Shown here: positions 21,064 to 31,225 of the stretch, one piece after another | Layout of the letters: each line of letters begins with the position of its first letter | Numbering within the stretch: the stretch's first letter is position 1 | Assembly: GCA_012934845.2 (NCBI GenBank) | Contig: WNNJ02002991.1 | Span: 62,001-126,000, forward strand | Direction of reading: 5' to 3' | From: Pomphorhynchus laevis | Lineage: Eukaryota > Acanthocephala > Palaeacanthocephala > Echinorhynchida > Pomphorhynchidae | DNA length: 64,000 nucleotides | The notes under the pieces: generated by a model | Databases searched by the model: none | Told to the model about the DNA's origin: nothing | Seen by the model: the letters and a program-made list of their open reading frames with translations, nothing else | Made by a program: the position numbers and the translations under genes

Positions 21064-21540
21064 AGAATTGTTTTCCTGAAGAAATGCTTTCTTTTTTTGC
21101 AGCGATGTATGTAATCAGTTATTTATATTCTGAAATTTCACTGAATTTTGTTGCCATTTGATTTACTTTTATTGTTATCAGTTCATTATCCCTGAGACTC
21201 ATTGTTATCAATTACCCCTGAGACTCATTCTTCATAAATTTCGTCTGCTAGCCCTAAACAATATAGCTCTAGACAATTTAACTCCAGAAGAGAGTTAAAC
21301 GTTATCGTGAGCGGTGTTGAAGAATCTCTCAGTAACAATCCCCAAAGTAGACTGGATGACGTTATTGTGCATCTTCGCACGGTGTTTTCTAAGATTTATC
21401 TCCAGAGCGATGTGGATGTTTTCCTGAAGAAATGCTATCCTTTTTTGCAGCGATGTATGTAATCAGTTATTTATATTCTGAAATTTCACTGAATTTTGTT
21501 GCCATTTGATTTACTTTTATTGTTATCAGTTCATTATAAT
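21064..21540 (+). repeat. direct duplication of ~120 bp (period ~352)
   Basis: The stretch TTTTCCTGAAGAAATGCT...CAGTTCATTA occurs at 21066-21188 and again at 21418-21536 with few differences. The second copy is continuous with an ORF1-like coding remnant, so the repeat is probably an element piece duplicated in tandem. Confidence 0.8.
21270..21455 (+). mobile_element. LINE ORF1-like fragment
   Basis: One frame reads RELNVIVSGVEESLSNN, then RLDDVIVHLRTVFSK and DVDVFLKKC. R-x-NVIV-GV-ES is the usual start of the RRM-like domain in ORF1 proteins of CR1/jockey/L1-type LINEs. No stop for about 55 codons. Too short for family assignment. Confidence 0.5.
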
Positions 21541-21834
21541 CAGAACTTTTAACTTATTTAAATGAATATATTGTGAATTTATTAATATAAATGAATAAAC
21601 TGTGAATTTGTTCTCGTAAATTGATAAATTATTAATTTCTTCTAAATAGATATATAGATTTATTATTTTTATGTGGCTCAGGCATACAGACGGCTTTTAA
21701 GTCCACTGAAATAAACAAAAAATTGAAAAATTACGTGACTGAAGTCCACACCACGTATACGATATTGGAACGATGGAAAATTCGGATCTAATTGTTAGCT
21801 GAGCTGCAAGGCCTGGTTGTTCAGTAGAAAGGTG

Positions 21835-21960
21835 CGACACATGGATTTAAAGGTATTAACGCCGGTATCAAAGAAGTATGCGTGCTGAAGTGTAAAGAAA
21901 GCGATACAGAGGGGTAGTAACATGAGATGGGGGAGTTTGAGAAAAGTAAATAACAGTATT
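21835..21960 (-). mobile_element. small L2-like LINE scrap
   Basis: About 90 bp shares words such as AAGAAGTATGCGTGCT and GCGATACAGAGGGG with 25352-25440, where the minus strand encodes an L2-like RT C-terminal piece (ARILLR). Position and bounds approximate. Confidence 0.4.
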
Positions 21961-22018
21961 TATCTATACGTCAAATCAATCGAAATTTTCACGTTGTACA
22001 CACAAGGCCAAAAATTCG

Positions 22019-22417
22019 ATGGCGTCCCATCTCTCCCCCTTGTCTTCTTCGCTAGTCGATCTCGTTCCTAAGCATACATTTCGTCTTAGTTTATTCAATA
22101 CTCGCTCCATTCTTCATAAAGCTGATATGCTCCTTGATATCTTCGATCAATTATCTATCGATATTCTCTGCATTACCGAATCCTGGCATTGTGACTCCGA
22201 CGATCTTGCTATTCGTCGTCTATGTCGCTCTGGTTGTTCTTTAGTTGAATCAGCTCGTCCAATTGCCTCTCATACATCTACTGCTTTTAACCATGGCGGT
22301 ATAGTTGCCATTACTGTCACCCAATGTCTTTACGTAAAATTAACGTTAACATCCGTTACATCTCGTTCGAATTACTCATATGCAGATTATCAACTCCTTT
22401 CCCTCTGGAACTTGTGA
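22019..22417 (+). pseudogene. L2-like ORF2 start, APE endonuclease N-terminus
   Basis: Begins at the conserved Met (MASHLSPLSSSLVDL, parallel to MALHLSYVSS in the sister copies) and holds LSLFNTRSILHKADMLLDIF and ILCITESWHCDSDDL. The frame is lost around residue 100, where the neighbouring frame (22324-23385) takes over with no gap. This start is supported by conservation across four copies. Confidence 0.8.
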
Positions 22418-23385
22418 TTGTATACCGTACAGGTTCAGTTGCCCTCTCACGTATATTATTTAGCGAGCTTGCAGATCTTCTTTCTCACTGTTCATTGTCT
22501 TATACTCCTTCATTTGTTCTCGGTGACTTTAACATTCGTCTTGATCGCCCGGCAGACACTGAATCTATCACTTTAACTAATCTTTTTTCTGATTTTAACT
22601 ATAAATTACTTTTAACAAACCCAACTCATATTCTCGGCGGTGCTCTCGACATCCTTGCTGTTCCTAACTGCTTCAATGACTATACCTCCTTGTCAATTAC
22701 TGATCCTGGTTTGTCCGATCATTTCCTTGTCACTCTTACTCTTACTCGTCCCCATCCTCCTTCTCCGCCTCCACCATTATCCACACAAAGTCGACCCTGG
22801 AAACTTCTTGATATCCCTATTCTCTGCACAGCCTTACTCAATTCTTCACTCTTTTCACTTCCTCTTAACTATATCTCTCCCGATGATCTCTGCATTCTGT
22901 TTGATTCTGAACTTATGTCTATCATCAATAAACTTCTGCCTAGTCGACTCCGACGCTCTCAGCGCTTGCGCCATGCTCCCTGGTTCGATTCTGACTGTAG
23001 TCTTTCTAAGCGTCGACTCCGTCACTCTTTTCGTGTGTATAATCGTTTTCTTAAACGTTCTCCCAACTTATTCCCTACAAATCTCCGTGATTCCTACTTT
23101 TCTCTACGCCGTTCACATCTTATTTTTATACGTACTAAACGTACTATCTTTTGGCGAAATCAACTCGAGTCATCTTCCAACTCTAAATCTCATTGGAAAA
23201 TCTTAAACTCAATTCTTTCACGATCATCTACTTGTAATATAAATTCTGATGAATTTTCTTTTTATCTACAAACTAAGCTATCTAATTTACTTTCCCTACT
23301 ACCCGTAGACCCCTTGTACCCACTCTTCTCTTTAAATACTTCCATCCGAGAACTATTCCACCTTCTTCCCGTTTCGTCTGATTAA
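22324..23385 (+). pseudogene. L2-like endonuclease C-terminus and linker
   Basis: Frame of 353 codons: LELVIVYRTGS, the catalytic FVLGDFNIRLD (D and N of APE nucleases), GGALDILAV and GLSDHFLVTL (terminal Asp-His), then the long basic linker RRLRHSFRVYNRFLKRS and RDSYFSLRRSHLIFIRTKR, ending LLPVSSD at a single stop before the RT (next frame VSSVLMSLPNKTSP). The nuclease catalytic residues are all visible. Confidence 0.82.
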
Positions 23386-23400
23386 GTTTCTTCGGTTCTG

Positions 23401-24678
23401 ATGTCATTACCTAATAAAACCTCTCCTTCTGACCCAATTCCCACTCACTTGCTTAAAAATATCTGCTCCTCTATCTCAACCTTCCTAACCACATTGTTCA
23501 ACTCGTCCATCCGTAGCCGTACATTTCCTTCCATCTGGAAATGCGCCACTGTTCGTCCTCTCATCAAAAAGCAATATCTCGACTCCTCACTACCATCTTT
23601 GTACCGTCCAATCTCACTTCTCCCAACCCTCTCTAAACTACTTGAGCGTCCCATTCTCAAGCAAGTTAATACATATCTCTTTTCCTCTAACCTATTTCCT
23701 CCCTTCCAAGCCGCTTTTCGCTCTAATCACTCTACTGAAATTACCTGTCTTAAAGTTTATAATGACTTACTCATCTCGCGCGATCATAAATTATGTAGTG
23801 TCATAGTTTTTCTTGATCTATCGTCTGCTTTTGACATCGTCGATCACTCGATTCTTCTACATCGCCTTCGTCATGATTATGGCTTCTCTTTACCCACTGT
23901 ATCATGGTTTTCTTCATATCTATCAAACCGTACATTTCGCGTCTATTCTAACTCTTCTCTCTCCCATCCTTCATCCATCCCGACCGGTGTTCCACAAAGC
24001 TCCGTATTAGGCCCTATGCTTTTCTCTCTTCTTCTCGGTGACTTGTCTTCGATTTCTCATAAATTTAACTTCCATGTTATGCAATATGCTGATGACATTC
24101 TCATCTATGCTCACGCACCTGCTTATCGTATTCATGATCTTAGTGTTTCTGTTTCCAGCTGTCTTGTCTCAATTTCCAATCATCTTTCTTCCCTACGCCT
24201 TTCTCTGAATCCTGATAAATCTAAAATTATGTGGATCCTATCTCGACGCTTCGGCGTAGAACCTCCTTCCGTATCATTAAATTCTACAATTCTTCCTATC
24301 GTTGATAATCTCGTTTTCCTAGGCTTTCATTTCGACAACCGACTTTCACTTAAACCTTTCGTTAGTGATAAAGTACGCTCATCTACCTTTATACTCCGCA
24401 ATCTCCGTCAAGTTCGTAGATTGATCGATTTCCCTTCTTGTATGACTATATCATATCTTCTCTTCTTTTCTCAAGACTTGATTACTGTCTTAGTATATTT
24501 TCCAACTCACCTAAATCCACTCTTCTTCCTTTACAACACATCATCAGCGCTGCCGTCCGAGTTCTCCTCCGTCTTCGTAGTTTCGATCATACATCCCAAT
24601 ATCTTGTTTCTCTTGATTGGCCTACAATTTATTGTCGTTTTCAAATTCGTCTTCTTATCATTGCTTTTTGCCTTATAA
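23401..24678 (+). pseudogene. L2-like reverse transcriptase
   Basis: Frame of 425 codons with MSLPNKTSPSDPIPTHLL, YRPISLLPTLSKLLERPI, motif A VFLDLSSAFDIVDHSILL, motif B TGVPQSSVLGPMLFSLLLGD and motif C MQYADDILIYAHA, then SLNPDKSKIMWILS and LGFHFDNRLSLKPF. Motif B carries QSS where other copies have QGS. Beyond about 24440 the true C-terminal continuation is in another frame (24438-24836, LDYCLSIFSNSPKSTLL, RSRNSLLLHVPNYS). Confidence 0.87.
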
Positions 24679-25010
24679 CTTCTCATACCCCTTCATTTAT
24701 CAACCTTCTTTTTCTCGACAATTCTCGTACTGTGTATTGTGCTCTGCGTTCCCGTAATTCCCTTCTTTTACATGTCCCAAACTACTCTACCTCTTTTGGC
24801 TTCCGCTCCTTCGTTGTGGCTGCTCTTCTCTCGTGAAATCAACTGCCTATTCATATCCGCCAATTAACATATATGCCGTGCTTCAAACGCCAAATCCAAT
24901 TCCATTTAAACAAAACAATTAACTAATTATCTGTGACTTTTGATGTTCTTTTTTTGTTTGTTAGTGGTCATGTAAGCGTGCATTTTGCACGCATTTGCCA
25001 CGTTAAAAAA

Positions 25011-25324
25011 ATTATTGTAAATTAAAAAAAATTAAATATATCAGCATCTGATTCGTAAAATACTGGAGATTGGGTACTCTCGTGTACCCCAATTCAATTA
25101 TGCACAAGCAAATACTTACCGCCTCTCTATTTTACATAATCCAAGGGTTATGATCTACATGTACCGTGATCTACTCATGGACCACTTCAAATATATTTTA
25201 TTTTTAGAACTGGAAATTAGGAAACCTATTCGGAATAAATATTTAAATAAATGTTTGCCACAAGCATTCGGTCTCAAATAAATATTTGGGAATAAAAGAT
25301 TCCAAATGTGTAAAATATCAAGAT
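25011..25324. other. spacer without recognisable feature
   Basis: A/T-rich sequence between two LINE pieces; no open frame, tandem array or inverted repeat that I can support. Confidence 0.4.
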
Positions 25325-25530
25325 ACGTTCATTGGAGATTAAAACTCCGTTGTCGAAGAAGTATGCGTGCTACACTGCGAATAAAGCGATACAGAGGGGG
25401 ATTAACACAAGTTGGGGAGTTTGAGAAATGTGAGATGCAATAGTCAAGTCGAGGTAGCAGGCTGAAGAACATTAGAGTGCTGGATATGGAAAAAATTTGT
25501 GGTTTTTCGAATTTGACGAATGTCACATAG
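25325..25530 (-). mobile_element. L2-like RT C-terminal fragment
   Basis: Minus frame of 65 codons with LPRLDYCISHFSNSPTC and YRFIRSVARILLRQRSF, which matches LFPKIDYCLSLFANSPKS and INTAVRVLFRLRR in the full L2-like copies. Both ends are lost. Confidence 0.65.
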
Positions 25531-25699
25531 AATAGTATAGCAGGAACAAACCTTTACAAGTGAACATGATGAGAACGAGAAAGAAAAGTATATAATTATT
25601 ATTAAATACAACAGCAGCGAAAGAGCGTAGAGCTTGTACAGGCTAGATACAGGGTAAAAAACAAATATCAATGAAAATCTGATTGTTCTAAGTTAGTAC

Positions 25700-26995
25700 A
25701 TTCTTCAGACTTTTCTTTAAGGACAAAATACTGGAGGCCGAAACCGCTTGACTTGGTAGCTTATTCCAACTTTTTTACGTTCTGCTGTCAATTGTGTTAA
25801 ATCTTCTTCGTGGACGAATGTGGGTCTTTAACGTAAGGTGATGTTCCCTCAATCTGTTTGAATTTCGAAGTTCGAACAGTTTACGACAAACATGTTCCCT
25901 CTGCCCTTTTTGAACATTAAGCGTTGTCCACACAAACATTAAATCAGATCACTTTAAAGATTTCTTCACTGTGGTCACACCAAGTGCGTGGAGTCGAAAA
26001 ATAAATGAGAGCTTGCGTTGGCTGGGTACAAGATGTGTGGTCGTGCGTAATATGGATTCGTACAGGTTCATCTCTGTCGTAGTTTGAGGGTGGCAGGCAG
26101 GTTAAGCGTATCTCATTAAAGATAATTTATAAGCATTGTAAATTAACTTCAAACTGGATGCGTCAAGCTGGCCAATGGTCCTTCTAATAACTCCTAAAAT
26201 TCGACGGCATTTAGCAACTGTGTGACTGGTATGTGGGATGGTCGATAAGCTTCTATTTACGATCACTTCAAGGTCTTGAAATTGGGGAACTGTTTTAATT
26301 TCTCTTCCGTCAATGGTATATGACGAATTGATGTGTAGATGTATGATGCGCATCGGAGTTTTATACCAGTCCCCGTTGATTACACCATACTTTGATTTTA
26401 TCAATGTCTCTCTGGAGTATCATTAGATCTCGGCTATCGATTATTAGTCGCCAAATTTTCAAGTCGTCGGTATATAAACCACATGGACTCGAAATAGTTG
26501 TAGTAAGCTCGTTGATGTAATAATGAAGAGCAATGGACTGAGTACCGATCCCTGAGGAACACCGCGTCCAAGAGTTCTTGTCTTTGACATATGTTTATTG
26601 GCCAATACAGTAATCTTCCGATTTCTAAGGAAGGAGTTAATCCAATTTAGGAGGATTCCTCTGATGCCTACTGCTCTAACGTAATAAGTAGGAAATCATA
26701 GTATATTCGATCAAATGCTTTGCTGAGGTCGAAAAACAAAACATCAACACTAACTCCAGCCTCGGCATATCTGGTCCAATCACTTCTTGCAAGTACGAGG
26801 TTTGTGACAGTAGATCTTCCTGGGCGGAAACCATGCTGGTTGTCCCAGAATACTTGGTTCCCTTCTAGGTGCCCGATGATTCGTTTAAAAAGCAGTTTCT
26901 CTAGCACTTTACATCAACGCAGGTAAGACTTATTGGCCGATAGTTGCTTGGTAGATTACTGTCGCCTTTTTGTAGAGAGGTCAGAACGCAATCTT
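25700..26995 (-). mobile_element. CR1/jockey-group LINE, decayed RT copy
   Basis: Minus strand carries RT motif 2/3 (MLEKLLFKRIIGHLEG, QHGFRPGRSTVTNLVLARSD), motif A DVLFFDLSKAFDRIYYDFLL (26907-26668), motif B near 26560 (GTDPSVHCSS region, shifted frames), then 26404-26102 (INSSYTIDGREIKTVPQFQD, RRTIGQLDASSLKLIYNAYK) and the C-terminus down to about 25700 (FELRNSNRLREHHLTLKTH, WNKLPSQAVSASS). At least four frame changes. Five-prime truncated at the RT. Confidence 0.75.
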
Positions 26996-28061
26996 GTGTT
27001 TACACATTAAATAGTTTACTATAAATAATACTATATTTAGAATAAAAAATAGAAAATTCAATATTATGCCATTTATGATATTATATTACATTTATCAGAA
27101 TATAAGCTTGTATAGACGCATTAAATAGTTTACAATAAATAAGATTATATATATAATTTAAAAAATTATTAATTGCAGTTTTAATATTAAATTATATAAA
27201 ATCTTATAACAATTATTTATTATTAATTAATTTTTTATTATTTAACTATTTAACTTTTATTTTGCAATTAAAATACGTTAGCTTATTTATTACTATAAAA
27301 TAAAATAAAAATTTATATTATATAATATTAATATTGATATTATATAATATAATATAATATTGACATTATATAATATAATATATCGATCACAACGCAATCT
27401 TGTGTTTATTCATTAAATAGTTCACAATAAATAAGATTATATATAATTAAAAAAATTTCATACTATTGCATATATGATATTATATTTATATTTAAAATAT
27501 AAATATATTATAAATATATTTATAATACATTTATAAATATATACCATAAATACAGAGTTCCATAAATACAGAGTTGATCTCAGGGGTAGTTGATTTAAAT
27601 GAGATGATATGTTTGAACAATTTACTTAGATATATTTTTGATGATCGACAAAGATTGGAAACGAAGCACCTGCGTTCCTGACGTTTGAGTACCGTTACTT
27701 GATTTCGTAATTCCTTGTAATCGGTCCAAGAGCAATTCCCTTCTTTGAATTACTCTGAGAAATGTTAGCGAATTTACGCGACGATAAATATTTATTATCT
27801 TTAAATAATAAAATACCATTTATCTTCTTAGTTTGCATTGTAGTGGCATTGTGGATTCTTATACTTTACATAATATTAAAATTTAATACTAATAAACAAA
27901 TTGTTTATTAAAATGTAAAGCTCTATTAGAAGTCTAAAGACTCTACTTTCAACATGTTTTTAAATTGGATGGCTCATATTTTTATTTTTATTTTGTTTTG
28001 CAGAGCATTATTAGATTCTAAATAGTTGATGATGATCCATTATTGATAGATAATTATTATT
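26996..28061. other. AT-rich stretch with short dispersed repeats
   Basis: No gene recognised. A ~45-bp word, ending CATTAAATAGTTTACAATAAATAAGATTATATA in consensus, recurs three times (about 26995-27045, 27117-27160, 27390-27440), twice with an upstream CGCAATCTTGTGTTTA. A 65-codon minus frame (27622-27819) has no match I know. Confidence 0.5.
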
Positions 28062-28206
28062 GGAGCGGGATCAAGGAAAACAGGAAATTTTTTATTGATA
28101 TTTCGCTAACCTGTTAGTTAGCATCTTCAGAAAATCACCTGAAAATGAAAATCTCTCAAAATACTAAGAGATCGAAATATCAATAAAAAATGTCCTCTTT
28201 CTTTGA
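28062..28206 (-). ncRNA. 145-bp inverted-repeat element with hammerhead-like core
   Basis: Two arms of about 45 bp (28062-28107 and 28165-28206) share ATTTTTTATTGATATTTCG in inverted orientation. The minus strand between them reads CTGAAGA (28134-28128, the CUGANGA core), a T, GCTAAC/GTTAGC as a perfect 6-bp stem, then GAAA (28106-28103) and TATC. That is the order of a type I hammerhead with a tiny stem III; bases flanking it (GATTTT/AATAAA) pair weakly as stem I. One extra base lies between the core and stem II, so activity is uncertain. Such motifs are known near Penelope-like elements. Confidence 0.5.
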
Positions 28207-28207
28207 T

Positions 28208-28350
28208 CCAGCTCAATAATTCAGTATTAAATTCATTAAAAGCAATAAGTAGGCTGTTAAATTTTGAAATTTCAAAATTAAAAATATATTATAGATATAT
28301 AAAAATATATTATAGATATATAAAAAATATAATATATAAATGTATTAAAA
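28208..28350 (+). repeat. duplicated AT-rich segment, first copy
   Basis: CAATAATTCA...AAGTAGGCTGTTAAATTTTG...and the ATATATTATAGATATATAAAA series recur at 29267-29410. The downstream part (ACTTAAAAATTTAGTTTCAG...) recurs at 31152-31217, just before the STAM ATG. So a host segment was duplicated and the second copy later split by a LINE. Confidence 0.8.
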
Positions 28351-28364
28351 ATGTATATAAGGAG

Positions 28365-28506
28365 AGTGAGAGACCATTCCGCGTGAATTTCGTGTAAAAC
28401 ATGTAAGCCAGATACGAAAGAATGACTAATGCCGTTTCGTCATCACAATGACTCATAAGTGCCAGATCCCTCCCACAACTGGATGCAAAGGAGGACTGGC
28501 AAATAT
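28365..28506 (-). ncRNA. foldback-element copy with degenerate hammerhead core
   Basis: Related to the foldback element at 34706-34875 (shared ATGCCGTTTCGTCATCAC, CCCTCCCAC and TGGAT...GAGGAGGACT). On the minus strand it has CTTATGA (core with G5 changed), stem II GTCAT-TGTG-ATGAC, GAAA, CGGCATTAGTC. The duplicated flank at 31141-31160 lacks this segment, which marks it as an insertion of roughly 150 bp. Confidence 0.55.
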
Positions 28507-28629
28507 ATTTCTACTTAAAAATTTAGTTTCAGTTAACTAATTTGATTTTGTTATAGAAAAATCGATTTCATATAGTGTAACGTAAATAGAGTTTTATTAA
28601 ACAATCTAAAACATATTTGAAGTTAAGCA

Positions 28630-29266
28630 CAATCTTACATATCAATATCCTCGACAACGAAGTCTTCAAGGTAGGATGGTGACCGTCGTATCCTACTTGA
28701 ATATCTGAACGATCTGTTGGTCAGGAATCTCGATGATTGAGTATTGGCTTCGTTATGGTTATTTCTGCTCATTTGGTAATGGGAATACTCGCGGCTAATA
28801 GAGGACGTATCATTTCGGAAAACTTTAAGATCTATCGCGAGTAATGTGCGAATAGTCCAAGCAGTCTTTTTATTTCAGGTGTTGAGGTTGGTGGTTTCAT
28901 ATCAAGCAGGTACCGCGTCCTCTCAGGATCCGGACTTATTCGTCCTTCTGAGATCAAATATCCCAAAGCATTTATACATTTTACGCCGTAGACGCACTTA
29001 GAGACATTGAACGAGATATTATATCGAGTTATGGCTATCTGAAGGCATCGCATATTCTCATTGTGATAGGCTTGCGTGTGCCCACAAATTATGAGGTCAT
29101 CCAAGTAGGCAAACACTCCCGTGAGTTATTCTCTCGAAATGATTCGGTCTATTGTGCGCTAAAAAGCGGCTGGCGCGTTTGTTAGTCTTAAAGGTACCTT
29201 AACAAATTGGAAGAGTTTTCCGTCAGCTTCGAATGCTGTGTATGGTCTTTCTTCTTTTCTGAGCTA
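28630..29266 (-). mobile_element. fossil Ty3/gypsy pol fragment
   Basis: A minus-strand RT piece (29116-28832 and just upstream) with AYLDDLIICGHTQAYHNENM, KCVYGVKCINALGYLISEG and DPERTRYLLDMKPPTSTPEI, the usual YLDD-to-connection region of gypsy RTs, joined to a short C-terminal coding piece (28830-28630, PSYLEDFVVEDIDM). No LTRs found. An internally reduced, broken fossil of a Ty3/gypsy LTR element, different from the one at 13.6-17.7 kb. Confidence 0.8.
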
Positions 29267-29410
29267 CAATAATTCATTATTAGATTTATTAAAAGCCATA
29301 AGTAGGCTGTTAAATTTTGAAATTTCAAAATTTAAAATATATTATAGATATATAGAAAATATATTATAGATATAAAAAATATATTATAGATATATAAAAA
29401 ATATAATATT

Positions 29411-31112
29411 TAACAAACATTTATCATGATGATCCCACTGTGATAATTGACGGTGAAACAATGAGATCCCAAGAGGGTTTTACACAGGGGGACCCGCTGT
29501 CAATGGTTGCCTTTGCTGCAGCAACTCTTCCTCTGATGGAAAAATTAAAACATGCTTTTCCAAATATCCAGCAAAAATGGTATGCAGATGATGTGTCTTG
29601 CGTAGGAACATCGAATGATCTTGCGGGATATTGGAGAGGATGCAAACACTTGGACCTCAATATGGCTTCTTTGTCAATGCTAGGAAATGTAAAATATTTG
29701 TTCCCTCCGAAAATAGTGAAACAAAATCATTGTTCAATGCCTTGGATGTGTCAGTGACCAACACGGCGTTGAAGTCCTGGGATGTCGCCTATTGGATCAG
29801 CCGAATATGAAAAATCACGGTTAGATGACAAAATAGAGAATTGGATGATGATGATCCAACGACTAGCAGAAATCGCGAAAATCGATCCGCAGCTCGCATA
29901 TTCCGCCTACATGGTGTCACTCCAACACAAATGGACTCACATTTTTAGGGCATGTCGCTTCGAAGGTAAGGGCGTGGAAAAATTTGAACAGAAAATAAAA
30001 GAGTGCCTTCTACCAAATCTCACCGGTTAGCAACTTATATCAGATCAAATGAGACAGATTATTGCTTTGCCGACAAGCAGGGGTGGAATGGGCATTACGG
30101 ATCCTTCAGATTTTGTCTTGCGTGAGTGGCAGTGGTCGGAGGCTATGTGTAATTTACTTGAAAGTGGTTTAACGGGAGTTGAACTAAACAAAGCTCAGAC
30201 TATAGTAGCAGCGGAAATTAGAAGAATAAAGAAGCATATTTTAGACTCCTTGTTTTCCGAAATTGTGGATGGGAGCGACAAATTTTTTCGTAATTCGTTA
30301 ATGCACGCGATACTAAAAGGCTCTTCTACTTGGCTTTCTGCCAGGTTTAACGATGATCGATTATACAGACTACGTCGCGAGGAGTTTTATGATGGTTTGT
30401 CAACAAGATACGGATGGCCACTTGTCAACGCGTTTAAGACATGCGTTTGTGGGGAGGATAATTCTGTTACTCACACTCTCTCTTGTCGTCTATCTGGCAA
30501 GACAATAATCAGACACAATGCGATTCGTGATCTCCTGCGAAACTTGTTATCAGGTGCAAGTCAAAATATCGTAACCGAGCCTCTGCTGACACCAATAGAA
30601 TCAAATTATTCATTTGAAAAGGCATCTACTTGCAAAGACCGCAATGCTCGTATAGACTTGGCTTGTACTGGTTTATTTGGTATCCCGACAGAGCGGACGT
30701 TCTTTGACGTCTCAATTTTCAATACCCACGCTCCGTCAAATGCCTCACACAGCCCAGAGAGCACATTTGTGTATCACGGGAACAGAAAGCGTGCGAAGTA
30801 TGTAGAGCGTGTAAACACATTCGAACGAGCTGGATTTGCTCCCTTGATAATTTCCTCTTCTGGAGGTACTGGAGTTGTAATGAGTGCAGTGCTGGAGCGG
30901 GTAGCAGCATCGGCTACCGCTAGAGGGAATCGCACATACGCGGAAAACATAGCGAAGTTACGTCGCCAAATAGGAGTCTCCCTCGCAAAAATGTGCTCTC
31001 TGGCGTTCCGCATACCACGATCAACACAAAATTCATATAAAAACTGGTATAATACAGGGCCCATTTGCGGGCAACCTTAAATGTATAAATCCTTTTGGCT
31101 AAAAAAATTATA
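29411..31112 (+). mobile_element. RLE-type LINE, copy H, with intact endonuclease ORF
   Basis: Five-prime truncated at the RT: motif B SQEGFTQGDPLSM and motif C WYADDVSCVG (29440-29757), thumb (29782-30030), then an intact 343-residue frame to the C-terminus. The 3' hairpin CCCATTTGCGGG is at 31060-31071. The insertion is flanked by TAAAAAATATAATAT on the left (about 29394-29409) and TAAAAAAATATAATAT on the right (about 31112-31127), a likely target duplication of about 15 bp inside duplicated host sequence. One frame change and one stop separate the three frames, so this is the youngest-looking RLE copy. Confidence 0.88.
30049..31080 (+). CDS. RLE-LINE C-terminal protein: knuckle and endonuclease
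   Basis: Uninterrupted 343 residues. Residues about 1-90 are the post-RT region (ALPTSRGGMGITDPSDF). KGSSTWLSARFNDD (about 90-103) is the conserved EKGASSWL block. The zinc knuckle CVCGEDNSVTHTLSC (C-x-C-x7-H-x3-C, about 132-146) is followed by RHNAIRDLL. The nuclease blocks are ARIDLACTGLFG and FFDVSIFNTHAPS (about 199-230), then NRKRAKYVERVNTFERAGF and SSSGGTG. The C-terminal helix SLAKMCSLAFRI precedes the stop. In intact relatives this part nicks the target DNA. The Met at 30049 is internal to the ancestral ORF. Confidence 0.85.
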   Translation: MRQIIALPTSRGGMGITDPSDFVLREWQWSEAMCNLLESGLTGVELNKAQTIVAAEIRRIKKHILDSLFSEIVDGSDKFFRNSLMHAILKGSSTWLSARFNDDRLYRLRREEFYDGLSTRYGWPLVNAFKTCVCGEDNSVTHTLSCRLSGKTIIRHNAIRDLLRNLLSGASQNIVTEPLLTPIESNYSFEKASTCKDRNARIDLACTGLFGIPTERTFFDVSIFNTHAPSNASHSPESTFVYHGNRKRAKYVERVNTFERAGFAPLIISSSGGTGVVMSAVLERVAASATARGNRTYAENIAKLRRQIGVSLAKMCSLAFRIPRSTQNSYKNWYNTGPICGQP

Positions 31113-31145
31113 ATTAAAAAAATATAATATATAAATGTATTAAAA

Positions 31146-31217
31146 ATGTATTACTACTTAAAAATTTAGTTTCAGTTAACTAATTTGATTTTGTTATAGA
31201 AAAATCGATTTCAAATA
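31146..31217 (+). repeat. duplicated 5' flank of STAM
   Basis: ACTTAAAAATTTAGTTTCAG through AAAAATCGATTTCA is repeated nearly exactly at 28513-28577. It lies directly upstream of the STAM start and includes two acceptor-like AG sites (TTTTGTTATAG and TTTCAAATAG). Confidence 0.8.
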
Positions 31218-31225
31218 GGCAGCTA

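Larger units (their letters stand above)
21985..25010 (+). mobile_element. CR1/L2-like LINE with best-preserved ORF2
   Basis: Starts in the last codons of ORF1 (VVHTRPK-like) and carries a whole ORF2: APE endonuclease (22019-about 22750), linker, RT (23401-24450), C-terminal domain (to 24836) and a 3' UTR with the hairpin GCGTGC-ATTTT-GCACGC (24976-24992) and terminal CCACGTTAAA. Compared with the 9.6-12.5 kb copy it is a different subfamily, more AT-rich. Only about three disruptions interrupt ORF2: one frame change in the endonuclease (22324-22417), one stop at 23385 and one frame change near 24440. Confidence 0.9.

Noticed and set aside
27622-27819. 65-codon minus ORF
   Set aside because: Mildly non-random composition but no homologue recognised and no support from neighbours.
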